A stretch of 64,000 nt of DNA, taken from NCBI GenBank assembly GCA_049700195.1, contig JBNAVY010000006.1, positions 1 through 64,000 on the forward strand. The letters are read 5' to 3'. The notes under the pieces were generated by a model. That model was not told the DNA's origin, did not search any database, and saw only the letters and a list, made by a program, of their open reading frames with translations. Made by a program: the position numbers and the translations under genes. Positions 54,201 through 61,747 of the stretch are shown here, piece after piece. Numbering within the stretch: the stretch's first letter is position 1; the number at the start of each line of letters is the position of its first letter. Origin of the DNA: JBNAVY01 sp049700195 (lineage in GTDB: Bacteria; Bacillota; Thermoanaerobacteria; Thermoanaerobacterales; Thermoanaerobacteraceae).

Positions 54201-54715
54201 TTTTTATGAAGTTCAGATTCAAAATTTGAAAATATAAGGTTTATATCTTTTAACTTGTCTTTTAAATTTTGATTATTAACATGATCTAATATATCATTCA
54301 TTCTATCTGGAGAAATATCATAACTTTTTAACTCTGTAATTATATCGGAAATATTTTTTATAAATCCTATTTGTTTTGATGCTTTAGAAAATATACCAAT
54401 ATCTTTTTTAACCTGTTCTATAACTTTATATAAAAGAATAGATCTCCCACACGCTTTCATATGTCTGTGTGTTAGTCCACCAACTTCTACAAATATCCTG
54501 TTTGCTAAGGTTTTAAAGCTTAAGACCTGAGCCCTCATCATAACATCTTTTTTAACTGTCTTTAAAAGGCTTTTTTCTGCTTCAAAAGTAAATTGCTCAG
54601 GAACAAGCAGTATAAGCTTATTTTGTTTTTCTGTATACAATTTCTCTTTTATATCCGTAAGGCAAAATTCAGTTTTTCCTGTACCCGATCTCCCATATAT
54701 AAACCTTAAGCTCAT
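51251..54715 (-). CDS. addB: ATP-dependent helicase/deoxyribonuclease subunit AddB
   Basis: A subunit of about 1,154 residues with an N-terminal Walker A, GRSGTGKTEFC (about 7-17), an inactivated helicase-like body that in AddAB recognises Chi, and a C-terminal nuclease with IIDYKSGNKS. Four cysteines for the structural 4Fe-4S cluster flank the nuclease: one in AECPFAYFIQYGL and three in CKYCKYSSICQF. A GTG three codons upstream was rejected because AGAGGTG, which contains it, sits 6 bases before the ATG at 54715. It heads the addB-addA-sbcD-sbcC group. Confidence 0.95.
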   Translation of the reverse strand: MSLRFIYGRSGTGKTEFCLTDIKEKLYTEKQNKLILLVPEQFTFEAEKSLLKTVKKDVMMRAQVLSFKTLANRIFVEVGGLTHRHMKACGRSILLYKVIEQVKKDIGIFSKASKQIGFIKNISDIITELKSYDISPDRMNDILDHVNNQNLKDKLKDINLIFSNFESELHKNYIDSQDELAIIAEKIKFSDQLKGAEFWIDGFTGFTPKQYLIIEELLKKASRINITLCLDSSFSSKDADVFYTTKVTEGKLLKICEKNNISYDEPVYLNNERPVRFKDNEELRFLEKYMFSYPFKSYNKETKNISITKAANVYSEVEEIARDIIFLVRDKGFRFSEINIATRDLKRYSKLISAIFADYDIPYFIDQKRDIINNPIIVFIISIFEIYSKRWSYESVFKYLKTGLTNIDKEDIYLLENYVLANGIKGDKWKEAKWEYQIEYNLDKSGISLDDQEFLDRINKIKDNVTQPLLNFYNEISKEITIKKLCTSLYDYLVKIGLETKIQDVISDFKKQGELDIANQYAQIWDIVVDVLDQMVEVVGEDKANIDKFAKMLSIGFGEYKIGLIPPALDQVLVSSVDRMKSHNSKILYLIGNNDGVFPASFSNEGILNDKDRENLKILGVELDRDTKSKIFEEQYLVYSSLTATSKFLKLSYPIADHEGNSLRPSIIISRLKKVFPKIKLISNIIEINTDEENIKYISAPMPTFNKMIKEIEKWRISSNINIIWFNVYKWYKNNELWEERLYYTLRGLNYTNQPKDIPGDKIKKLYRDKLYLSISRLEKYAECPFAYFIQYGLKAKERKIYGFKAPDIGIFLHKVLDEFSTTLEKEETKWKDIDDDWCDEAISIIIDNMLEKFPGYILNSSGKYKYLAQRLKRLLLNTVCVIKEQIIRSSFEPVLHEIAFGEKEEYPPIKIISDMEEAINLIGRIDRIDEYIKDGKKYIRIIDYKSGNKSLDLTEIFYGLELQLIIYLDAIIQRGKILAEDVNPAGIFYFKIDDPIIKKRGIFTEEEIKEEVLKKLRLDGLVLEDKNIIIEMDRSIDGNSMIIPAVLNKDGSLGKKTKSITKEQFELLQNHVKNIIKFLFNNMQKGNIEIKPYKLKDKIPCKYCKYSSICQFEKGLKGNDYKVLKPIKKEDIWIRIKEGGQKYGEEYMDKGAE

Positions 54716-54895
54716 ATTTGTCACCTCTATAAATAAATCTTACCATATCAGAGTTTGGGTATCAATTTTTTCTTAATTTATTATTTGTAATTATGACATA
54801 ATACATAGTGTTGCATTAATGTGTTATTTTGTGATACAATACATAGATGTAAATAAAAAACTTTTTATTTCATAAGTTGAAAGGATGTTACAAAA

Positions 54896-55888
54896 TTGTT
54901 ATTTGACGTTTTTATGCTTTTCCTAAGTCTTGCTTTAATACTATTTTCATGTGTTTTATTCACAAATTCAATAGAATGGTTCGGTAAAAAACTGAATTTA
55001 AGCCAAGGTGTTGTAGGAAGTATTTTAGCAGCAATAGGAACAGCTATGCCAGAGACTATAATACCTATAATTGCCATAATATTTTATGGTGGTGGTGAAG
55101 CAGGTCAAATTGCTACTGGAGCAATTTTAGGTGCTCCTTTTATGTTATCAACTCTTGGATTATTCGTAACAGGTGCCGCCGTAATTATTTATTCTCTTTC
55201 AGGCAAAAGAACTTTAAAATTAAATGCTGATAAAAAGACTTTTAAAAGAGATTTGAACTTTTTTATAATTATTTATATTATAGCTATAATGACAACATTT
55301 GTAAATCATTACAATCAAAGTAGAATAATTGCCACAATTATAATTCTTTCTTTATATGTTTTATATGTTATAAAAACATTTTCTGGAGAACAGCAAATGT
55401 GTGAAAATCTCGGCAGTCTATATTGTTCAAAACTACTAAATGTCGAAAATAATATGTTCTGGATCGTTTTTCAGCTTATATTATCTTTAACTGGAATTAT
55501 ATATGGGGCTCACATGTTTGTAGGTTATGTTAAAGATATATCTTATACATTTGGAATAGCGCCTTTATTACTTTCAATTATTATAACACCAATTGCAACA
55601 GAACTTCCTGAAAAACTAAACTCTATTGTATGGATAAGGCAAAATAAAGACACTCTCGCTCTTGGCAATATAACAGGTGCGATGGTATTTCAATCTGCCA
55701 TACCTGTTACAATTGGAATTTTATTTACACCATGGAATATTACAGGCATAGCTTTTTTAAGTGCTGTTATAGCTTTAACTTCAGCCTTTTTAAATTTAGC
55801 ATGGATAAATTTAGGAAAGAAGATAAATCCTTTTATACTTATACTAGGAGGTATATTATATAGTATTTTTCTAATAACTATATTGTAA
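54896..55888 (+). CDS. Sodium/calcium exchanger-family membrane protein
   Basis: A 330-residue membrane protein of the Ca2+/cation antiporter superfamily with about ten membrane helices. The two inverted alpha-repeats are visible. The first is AAIGTAMPETIIPIIAI, near 46-62. The second is ITPIATELPEKLNSIVW, near 230-246, followed by GNITGAMVFQSAIP. The acidic residues expected to bind the cation are kept (E in MPET and LPEK). GAMVFQS replaces the usual GSNIFN-type motif, so ion choice is uncertain. The start is TTG with AAAGGATG 7 bases before it. A TTGCAT/TACAAT pair lies upstream as a possible promoter. Confidence 0.85.
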   Translation: MLFDVFMLFLSLALILFSCVLFTNSIEWFGKKLNLSQGVVGSILAAIGTAMPETIIPIIAIIFYGGGEAGQIATGAILGAPFMLSTLGLFVTGAAVIIYSLSGKRTLKLNADKKTFKRDLNFFIIIYIIAIMTTFVNHYNQSRIIATIIILSLYVLYVIKTFSGEQQMCENLGSLYCSKLLNVENNMFWIVFQLILSLTGIIYGAHMFVGYVKDISYTFGIAPLLLSIIITPIATELPEKLNSIVWIRQNKDTLALGNITGAMVFQSAIPVTIGILFTPWNITGIAFLSAVIALTSAFLNLAWINLGKKINPFILILGGILYSIFLITIL

Positions 55889-55910
55889 AATCAAAAATAA
55901 TTGATTTTTT
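55887..55910 (+). terminator. Weak terminator after the exchanger gene
   Basis: AAAATCAA pairs with TTGATTTT around AAATAA, with two further T. The stem is all A-T except for one G-C pair. Confidence 0.4.
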
Positions 55911-55963
55911 ATATACCCTATATTAAAATAATTATTATTATAATTTAATAATAAAATTTTACG

Positions 55964-56040
55964 GTTGAACATTTTGTGTTTCAAGAATTATAGCTTCTTG
56001 GGTGGGAAGCTCATCTTAAAGGTGAGTTTTCCCACTTTTT
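55964..56040 (+). ncRNA. Probable Na+-I riboswitch (DUF1646 RNA motif) with terminator
   Basis: The leader of the DUF1646 gene can form two exclusive structures. One is AGCTTC (55992-55997) with GAAGCT (56006-56011). The other is a strong terminator, GTGGGAA with TTCCCAC and CTCATC with GGTGAG (56002-56035), followed by TTTTT. They share bases 56006-56011. An upstream TTGAAC/GTTTCAA element (55964-55983) may be part of the aptamer. From memory, the conserved RNA found upstream of DUF1646 genes has been shown to sense Na+. The match here rests on position and architecture, not on an alignment. Confidence 0.6.
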
Positions 56041-56085
56041 ATTTTACAAAATAATACAAATAATAATATAAAAGGAGAATGGATT

Positions 56086-57135
56086 ATGATTATTGTTGCA
56101 CTCTTGCTAATATTATTAATGATCCTAATTTTACCTCTTGTAAATAGGCATATAGAACACAACATCGAATATTTTCTTTTTTCAATGGGAATCGCCACAG
56201 CATTTGTATCAGGAGTATTTTCTTATGACCTGATAGTTCACATATTTAAAAATCATCTTTTGTATTTAATAACAGCAGCCGTATTTTTATCAGGACTTTT
56301 ATTTGAGATATTTAAAGATAAATTTAAAAGATTTATAGGAACAGTAGTAACTCATATTCCACTGGGAATATTTATATTTTTGGTAATTGTCATCCTTGGA
56401 TTGACAGCCAGTATAATCACAGCCATAATAGCCTCAATAATATTAGTGGAAATAATTCACTTGTTGCCCTTAAAGCACAAAGACAAAGTGGTGATTACTG
56501 TCATTGCTTCTCTTTCAATAGGCATTGGTGCTGCACTAACACCAATTGGCGAGCCTTTAGCCACAATTGTAACATCAAAATTAAATGAAAACTTCCTTTA
56601 CCTTTTTGCTACCTTAGGCATTTACATTATACCAGCTATATTGGCTTTGGGCTTTTTAGGTTTACTCTATATCAATAAATTAGAGAAAAGTAGTCTCATT
56701 ATAGAAGAAAATTATGTGGAAGAAGCAGAAGAAATTAAAAAAATTGAAAGATTTCAATTTATCTTTATTCAAGCATTTAAAATTTTTGTTTTTATTCTGG
56801 CATTGGAACTTTTAGGTGCAGGATTCAAACCTATTATTGATAATTATATAATTCATCTTGATAGCCGACTTTTATACTGGATAAACATGCTATCTGCAGT
56901 TCTTGACAACGCAACATTGGCAGCAGCCGAAATTTCTCCTCACATGACAACAGAACAAATCCAAGCAATATTGATGGGTCTTTTAATAAGTGGCGGAATG
57001 TTGATTCCGGGAAACATACCTAATATCATATCAGCAGGAAAGCTAAATATAAAAAGCCGTGAATGGGCTTTTATAGGAATTCCTCTATCTTTAATTGGTT
57101 TAGTTATATATTTTATCATTCATTTTGTAGTCTGA
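56086..57135 (+). CDS. DUF1646-family ion transporter
   Basis: A 349-residue membrane protein of the DUF1646 family within the ion-transporter (ArsB/NhaD) superfamily, with about ten to eleven hydrophobic helices. Two discontinuous-helix motifs are seen: GAALTPIGEPLATIV (near 145-160) and MLSAVLDNATLAAAEISP (near 270-287). The second ends in the polar stretch expected to bind the cation. It is probably a Na+/H+ antiporter; this follows from the family and from the Na+-type riboswitch in its leader, not from a test. AAGGAGAA lies 6 bases before the ATG. It converges on the next gene with only 2 bases between stops. Confidence 0.87.
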   Translation: MIIVALLLILLMILILPLVNRHIEHNIEYFLFSMGIATAFVSGVFSYDLIVHIFKNHLLYLITAAVFLSGLLFEIFKDKFKRFIGTVVTHIPLGIFIFLVIVILGLTASIITAIIASIILVEIIHLLPLKHKDKVVITVIASLSIGIGAALTPIGEPLATIVTSKLNENFLYLFATLGIYIIPAILALGFLGLLYINKLEKSSLIIEENYVEEAEEIKKIERFQFIFIQAFKIFVFILALELLGAGFKPIIDNYIIHLDSRLLYWINMLSAVLDNATLAAAEISPHMTTEQIQAILMGLLISGGMLIPGNIPNIISAGKLNIKSREWAFIGIPLSLIGLVIYFIIHFVV

Positions 57136-57137
57136 TT

Positions 57138-57869
57138 TTATTTTACTCTATTTGTTAATTTACCTATTCCCTCTATTTCAATAGTTACAGTGTCCCCATG
57201 TTTTAAAGGACCAACGCCAGAGGGCGTTCCCGTCAATATGACATCGCCAGGGTTTAGCGTCATTATGTGAGATATATAACTCACAAGTCTTGGAACGCCA
57301 AATATGAGATTTCTGGTGTTACTTTTCTGCTTTACTTCATCATTTACATATGTAATTATATCCAAAGAAGATGGGTCTAAGTCTGTCACAATCCAAGGGC
57401 CTATGGGCAAAAAGGTATCAAAAGACTTCGCTCTTGTCCATTGGCCATCTTTTGCCTGCAAATCTCTTGCTGTTACATCGTTAGCTATCGTATAGCCAAA
57501 TATATAATCTTTCGCATCTTCTTCTTTTACGTCTTTTGCTTTCTTTCCTATTACAATTGCCAACTCGCCTTCATAATCAACTCTTTCTGACATCTCTGGT
57601 AAAATAATCTGGTCTTCATTTCCAATAACTGCTGTAGCAGGTTTTAAAAATAAAGTTGGCTCCTGAGGAATCTTATCATTCATTTCTTCTATATGGTCTT
57701 TATAATTAAGACCTACACAAACAGCTTTAGTAGGAATACACGGTGGTAATATAAAAACATCACTTAAATTATAAAAATTAAAAAATTGTCCTTCAGGTAT
57801 AAAAACTTTTTCCCCATCTAAAACCGCCTGAAATTCTCTACCGTTAAAACTTATTCTTATAAATTTCAT
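57138..57869 (-). CDS. Fumarylacetoacetate hydrolase-family protein
   Basis: A 243-residue FAH-fold enzyme. The metal-binding acidic triad lies in DYEGELAIVIG and in NDVTARDLQ. GLNYKDHIEEM and the C-terminal GDVILTGTPSGVGPLKHGDTV are the usual family blocks. Related proteins are acylpyruvases, oxaloacetate decarboxylases or 2-hydroxyhepta-dienedioate isomerases. No aromatic-degradation genes are nearby, so a housekeeping clean-up of keto-enol acids such as oxaloacetate is the more likely role. GAGGGGG precedes the ATG. It is monocistronic. Confidence 0.9.
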   Translation of the reverse strand: MKFIRISFNGREFQAVLDGEKVFIPEGQFFNFYNLSDVFILPPCIPTKAVCVGLNYKDHIEEMNDKIPQEPTLFLKPATAVIGNEDQIILPEMSERVDYEGELAIVIGKKAKDVKEEDAKDYIFGYTIANDVTARDLQAKDGQWTRAKSFDTFLPIGPWIVTDLDPSSLDIITYVNDEVKQKSNTRNLIFGVPRLVSYISHIMTLNPGDVILTGTPSGVGPLKHGDTVTIEIEGIGKLTNRVK

Positions 57870-57950
57870 TTATATAAGCCCCCTCAAATTTTTAAATATT
57901 ATAGATATTTTATCACATTATTTATAATTGTGTAAGTAAAAAAACAATAT

Positions 57951-57996
57951 AAAAAAGACAAATTCTTTTTAATATAAAACTTGTCTTTTTTTTTTT
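57951..57996 (-). terminator. Terminator of the MacAB-like efflux operon
   Basis: AAAAAAGACAA (57951-57961) pairs with TTGTCTTTTTT (57981-57991) about a long loop, just after the permease stop codon. The minus strand ends in a T-run. Confidence 0.6.
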
Positions 57997-58000
57997 ATAT

Positions 58001-59176
58001 TTATTCATATCTTAATGCTTCTATTGGATTAAGATTTGCTGCTTTATTAGCAGGATACACTCCAAAAAATAAGCCTACGCCCAGAGAAAATGAAAAAGAT
58101 AAAAGCATAGTAGCAGTAGAAGGCTGTGCATTTATATCCATAGCAGATCCTATTATTACTGACATAGCATATCCAAAAATAATTCCCAGTATTCCACCTA
58201 AACCACTTAAAGTCAATGATTCAATTATAAACTGCAAGAGTATATCTTTCTTCTTTGCACCAAGTGCCTTTCTGATACCTATCTCCCGAGTTCTTTCTGT
58301 TACAGATACGAGCATTATATTCATAATACCTATACCGCCTACTAAAAGTGATATACCAGCTATGCCTCCTAATAATAAGCTTAAGGTTCTGGTTACGCTG
58401 CTTATAGTTGATAAGATCTGAGATTGGTCTATAATTCTAAAAGCAGTTGAATCTCCCTTAAATATTTTCATAAGCTTAATATTTATGCTGTTTTTAGAAA
58501 GTTCTATTGTATCAGGACTTAATGCTTCAATGTATATTTGCCTTATATTTTTATTGTTTGCAAAATAAAACATAGTTTTAATAGGTATAAATATAGAATC
58601 ATCATCAGAACCTGTAATAGAGGACCCTTTTGACTCCAATACCCCAACGACAGTAAAATTTTGTCCATTTAACTTTATTGATTTTCCAACTGGCATAGTG
58701 TAGCCAAATAAATCTTTAGATATATTACTTCCAATTACAGCTACTTTATTTCTAAACTCATCATCTAATGGTGTTATAAACCTTCCTCTTGCAACTTGTA
58801 TATCTCTTATTGATTGATAATCACCATTTACACCATTTACTGATGTACCAGTAACAGTATTATTGTCATATTTTGCAACGACACTCGTGGAAATAATTGG
58901 TGATATGGCAGCAATATAATTTGGATCATTTAAATTCATTGCCTGGTCATAATTTAAATAACTTTCATTTCCTCTTCCCGTTATAGTAACCATAATAAGA
59001 TTGGAACCCATACCTTGTATTTGAGATGTTACTCTTTGGGTTGATCCCTGGCCTAAACTAACTAAAACAATAACAGCTACTACTCCAATTACTATACCTA
59101 ATGTAGTAAGAAATGACCTCATTTTGTTAGATAAAATTCCTCTTATAGCTATCTTAAATGCTTGAATGTAACTCAA
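58001..59176 (-). CDS. MacB/YknZ-type ABC transporter permease
   Basis: A 391-residue FtsX-like permease with four membrane segments. One lies at the N-terminus (about 20-42, MRSFLTTLGIVIGVVAVIV), then a large extracytoplasmic MacB-type domain (about 45-265), then three C-terminal helices with ERTREIGIRKALGAKKKDIL, the cytoplasmic loop that touches the ATPase. It is the mechanotransmission part of a tripartite-type efflux pump adapted to a single membrane, as in Bacillus YknXYZ. The start overlaps the ATPase stop by 4 bases. Its substrate, perhaps a peptide or lipid-like toxin, is unknown. Confidence 0.92.
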   Translation of the reverse strand: MSYIQAFKIAIRGILSNKMRSFLTTLGIVIGVVAVIVLVSLGQGSTQRVTSQIQGMGSNLIMVTITGRGNESYLNYDQAMNLNDPNYIAAISPIISTSVVAKYDNNTVTGTSVNGVNGDYQSIRDIQVARGRFITPLDDEFRNKVAVIGSNISKDLFGYTMPVGKSIKLNGQNFTVVGVLESKGSSITGSDDDSIFIPIKTMFYFANNKNIRQIYIEALSPDTIELSKNSINIKLMKIFKGDSTAFRIIDQSQILSTISSVTRTLSLLLGGIAGISLLVGGIGIMNIMLVSVTERTREIGIRKALGAKKKDILLQFIIESLTLSGLGGILGIIFGYAMSVIIGSAMDINAQPSTATMLLSFSFSLGVGLFFGVYPANKAANLNPIEALRYE

Positions 59177-59865
59177 AGTTCAATCACCTCATCTTCCAAA
59201 ATGCGTCCATCTTTAATTTTTATAATTCTTTTAGCCTGTTCAGCTATATTTGAATCATGAGTTATTAAAATGATTGTATTGCCATTTTTATTCAGTTCTT
59301 TAATTACATTTAATACGTCACTGCCACTTTTTGAATCAAGATTTCCTGTTGGTTCATCAGCAAGTATTAAATGAGGGTTATTTGCAAGTGCTCTTGCTAT
59401 TGCAACTCTTTGCTGCTGACCTCCAGATAACTCATTTGGTCTATGATTCATCCTTTCTTTTAATCCTACCATTTCAAGAAGCATTTCTGCCCTTTTTTTT
59501 CTCTCTTTTGCAGGCATTCCTAAATAAATCATCGGTAATTCAACATTTTCTAAAGAAGTCATTTTCTGAAGCAAATTAAAATTCTGAAATATAAAACCAA
59601 TTTCTCTACTTCTTAGCTCTGCAAGCTGATTATCAGTAAGTTTACTTGTATCTATTCCATTTATAAAATAGTCTCCTGAAGTTTTTATATCAAGGCAACC
59701 GATTATATTCATTAAAGTTGTTTTACCTGAACCAGATTGTCCAATAATTGATACAAATTCACCTTTTTTAATATTGAGATTTATACCATCTAAAGCTCTG
59801 ACTTCATTTTCACCCATTTTATATATTTTCGTTAAATTATGTATTTCAATTAACGATTCCTCCAT
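59173..59865 (-). CDS. MacB/YknY-type ABC transporter ATP-binding protein
   Basis: A 230-residue ABC ATPase of the LolD/MacB group. It has Walker A GQSGSGKTTLMN (about 41-52), the Q-loop FQNFNLL, the signature LSGGQQQRVAIARAL, Walker B LILADEPTGNLD and the switch histidine in ILITHDSN. Length and motif order are standard. It sits between the adaptor and permease genes, with 3 bases to the former and a 4-base overlap with the latter, so all three are co-translated. GGGAGGT precedes the ATG. Confidence 0.95.
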   Translation of the reverse strand: MEESLIEIHNLTKIYKMGENEVRALDGINLNIKKGEFVSIIGQSGSGKTTLMNIIGCLDIKTSGDYFINGIDTSKLTDNQLAELRSREIGFIFQNFNLLQKMTSLENVELPMIYLGMPAKERKKRAEMLLEMVGLKERMNHRPNELSGGQQQRVAIARALANNPHLILADEPTGNLDSKSGSDVLNVIKELNKNGNTIILITHDSNIAEQAKRIIKIKDGRILEDEVIEL

Positions 59866-59868
59866 AAT

Positions 59869-61656
59869 TTACCTCCCTGTAGAAGTGCCGCTATTTGGCC
59901 TGCTTCCATTGTAACTCCCGCCTGTAGGAAATGTTCTGGTACTGCTATTCCCTGAAGGTCTAAAACCACCCATACCTCCAAGGTTTCCAGAAGAAATATT
60001 ATTCGATCCAACTACTGATGGTATTATAACCTTATCTCCCTCTTTCAAGCCACTTATAATTTCTACAAAATTGTTATTACTTATACCAGTTTGTATGATT
60101 CTAATATTATTTTTAAACACCTCTGAGTCGCTTTTATTATTAAGATTCTTTGCATTTATATTATTTGAATAAATAATTACATATTTTTGGGTTCCATTTG
60201 TCTGAACAGCTTGTATTGGAATAATTAGGACATTTTGCTTTTCTGAAACAATGATTGAAATATTCATTGACATCCCAAGATAAAGCCCATCTTCCGGTTT
60301 TACTTCTATTGTAACATTATATGATGCAACGCCATTTTGAATTGTAGGTAATTGTGAAATCTGAATCACATTCCCTTTAAATGTTCTGCCTGGAAGATTA
60401 TCTGTGGTAAGTTTAACTTCCTGACCTTTTTTTACATTCATTATATCTGTTTCATCAACTAAAAAATCAACAAGATATTTTTCACTATCTGATATAACAC
60501 AGGTTTCTGCTTGATTTCTATAATTTGATATTTGAGTTATATCCAAAACAGGCACAAATTGTTGTGTTGAAGAAGATTGTATATTTGAACTACTTCCCAT
60601 ACTAGTATTTAGTGATGAAATATTATTTCCTAAAATATCCCCTTCATTTATATTTTGAACTAATATTTTACCATTAATAGGTGAATAAATTTTTAAACCA
60701 TTAATCTGCTGTAAAATTTGATTATAATTATTTTGTGCTTGTAAAACTTTTAATTTATCATTTTGGATTTGTAGATCATTTATATTATTTGATGATAATT
60801 TTACTAATATCTGGTTTTTGTTTACACTCTCGCTTGGCAAAACATATATTTTTTCTATTATACCATTTGTTTGTGCTGAAACATTAATGAGATTTTTTAC
60901 ATTAAGTATACCGTCTTCCAATGCTTTTAAAATGCCACTGTCTGTATATATAGAAACCTGTACTTTCATGCCATCACTTAAAGCTCCAGGGTTATTAAGG
61001 CCAACAGTAACATAATAATATTGTACTGTATCATTTGGCACAGGTTGCTGTGAAACATATTCAACTTTACCTTGTACCGAAGTAAAAGAATCATACAAGA
61101 AAATATCTGCTTTTTGCCCTACTTTTATATTTTTTATCTGTAAACCATTAAATGGCACCTTCACTGTAACCCTAGAATAATTTGCAATTGAAATAATAGG
61201 TGTACCAACTGCAACATTTTGCCCTTCTTTCACAAGAATGCTGTCAACTATACCATCTGAAGGTGATTTTATCTGCAGATTTGAAATATTATTGTTATAA
61301 TTTATTGTATCCTGATTTAATTGCTGATTAGCTAAATCAAAGGAAAATTTTGCCTGTTCTAACTGACTATTTAAATTATCATCACTAAGTTCATATAATA
61401 AATCACCTTTTTTAACTGTATCTCCAACCTTGTAATATACTTTTTTTATTACTCCATTACCTTTTAAAGTTATAGCTCTGATATCTCCGCTTAAATTACC
61501 TGAACCTGTAATACTCATAGAAATATTACCCCTTGTTACTGTTGCATAGGCTATTTTCTGCGACGAATAAGTATTCGACTTATTAGTATATTGATATACA
61601 ATTGCTCCAGCTAATAGTAAAACTATAATAACTGCAAAAAAATATTTTTTTTTCAT
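59869..61656 (-). CDS. HlyD/MacA-like efflux adaptor with duplicated lipoyl-hairpin cassette
   Basis: A 595-residue membrane-fusion-type adaptor, much longer than the usual 350-420. One N-terminal membrane helix (about 5-22) is followed by a first lipoyl/hairpin/barrel unit (about 60-245, GNGVIKKVYYKVGDTVKKGD, SPSDGIVDS). A second unit (about 265-500, QTNGIIEKIYVLPSESVNKN, SPINGKILVQ) contains a Ser-rich insert near 345-375, and a final beta region follows. The tail (about 550-595) is rich in Gly, Ser, Asn and Arg. It links the ABC pump encoded downstream to the outside. GAGGTG precedes the ATG. Confidence 0.88.
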   Translation of the reverse strand: MKKKYFFAVIIVLLLAGAIVYQYTNKSNTYSSQKIAYATVTRGNISMSITGSGNLSGDIRAITLKGNGVIKKVYYKVGDTVKKGDLLYELSDDNLNSQLEQAKFSFDLANQQLNQDTINYNNNISNLQIKSPSDGIVDSILVKEGQNVAVGTPIISIANYSRVTVKVPFNGLQIKNIKVGQKADIFLYDSFTSVQGKVEYVSQQPVPNDTVQYYYVTVGLNNPGALSDGMKVQVSIYTDSGILKALEDGILNVKNLINVSAQTNGIIEKIYVLPSESVNKNQILVKLSSNNINDLQIQNDKLKVLQAQNNYNQILQQINGLKIYSPINGKILVQNINEGDILGNNISSLNTSMGSSSNIQSSSTQQFVPVLDITQISNYRNQAETCVISDSEKYLVDFLVDETDIMNVKKGQEVKLTTDNLPGRTFKGNVIQISQLPTIQNGVASYNVTIEVKPEDGLYLGMSMNISIIVSEKQNVLIIPIQAVQTNGTQKYVIIYSNNINAKNLNNKSDSEVFKNNIRIIQTGISNNNFVEIISGLKEGDKVIIPSVVGSNNISSGNLGGMGGFRPSGNSSTRTFPTGGSYNGSRPNSGTSTGR

Positions 61657-61747
61657 ATATACACCTCTTTTATAAAATTAATTTTGTCATTAAAATAACA
61701 GAAAAATATTATGTGAAAACTGAAAATATGTGAGAAATTTGCGCGAT

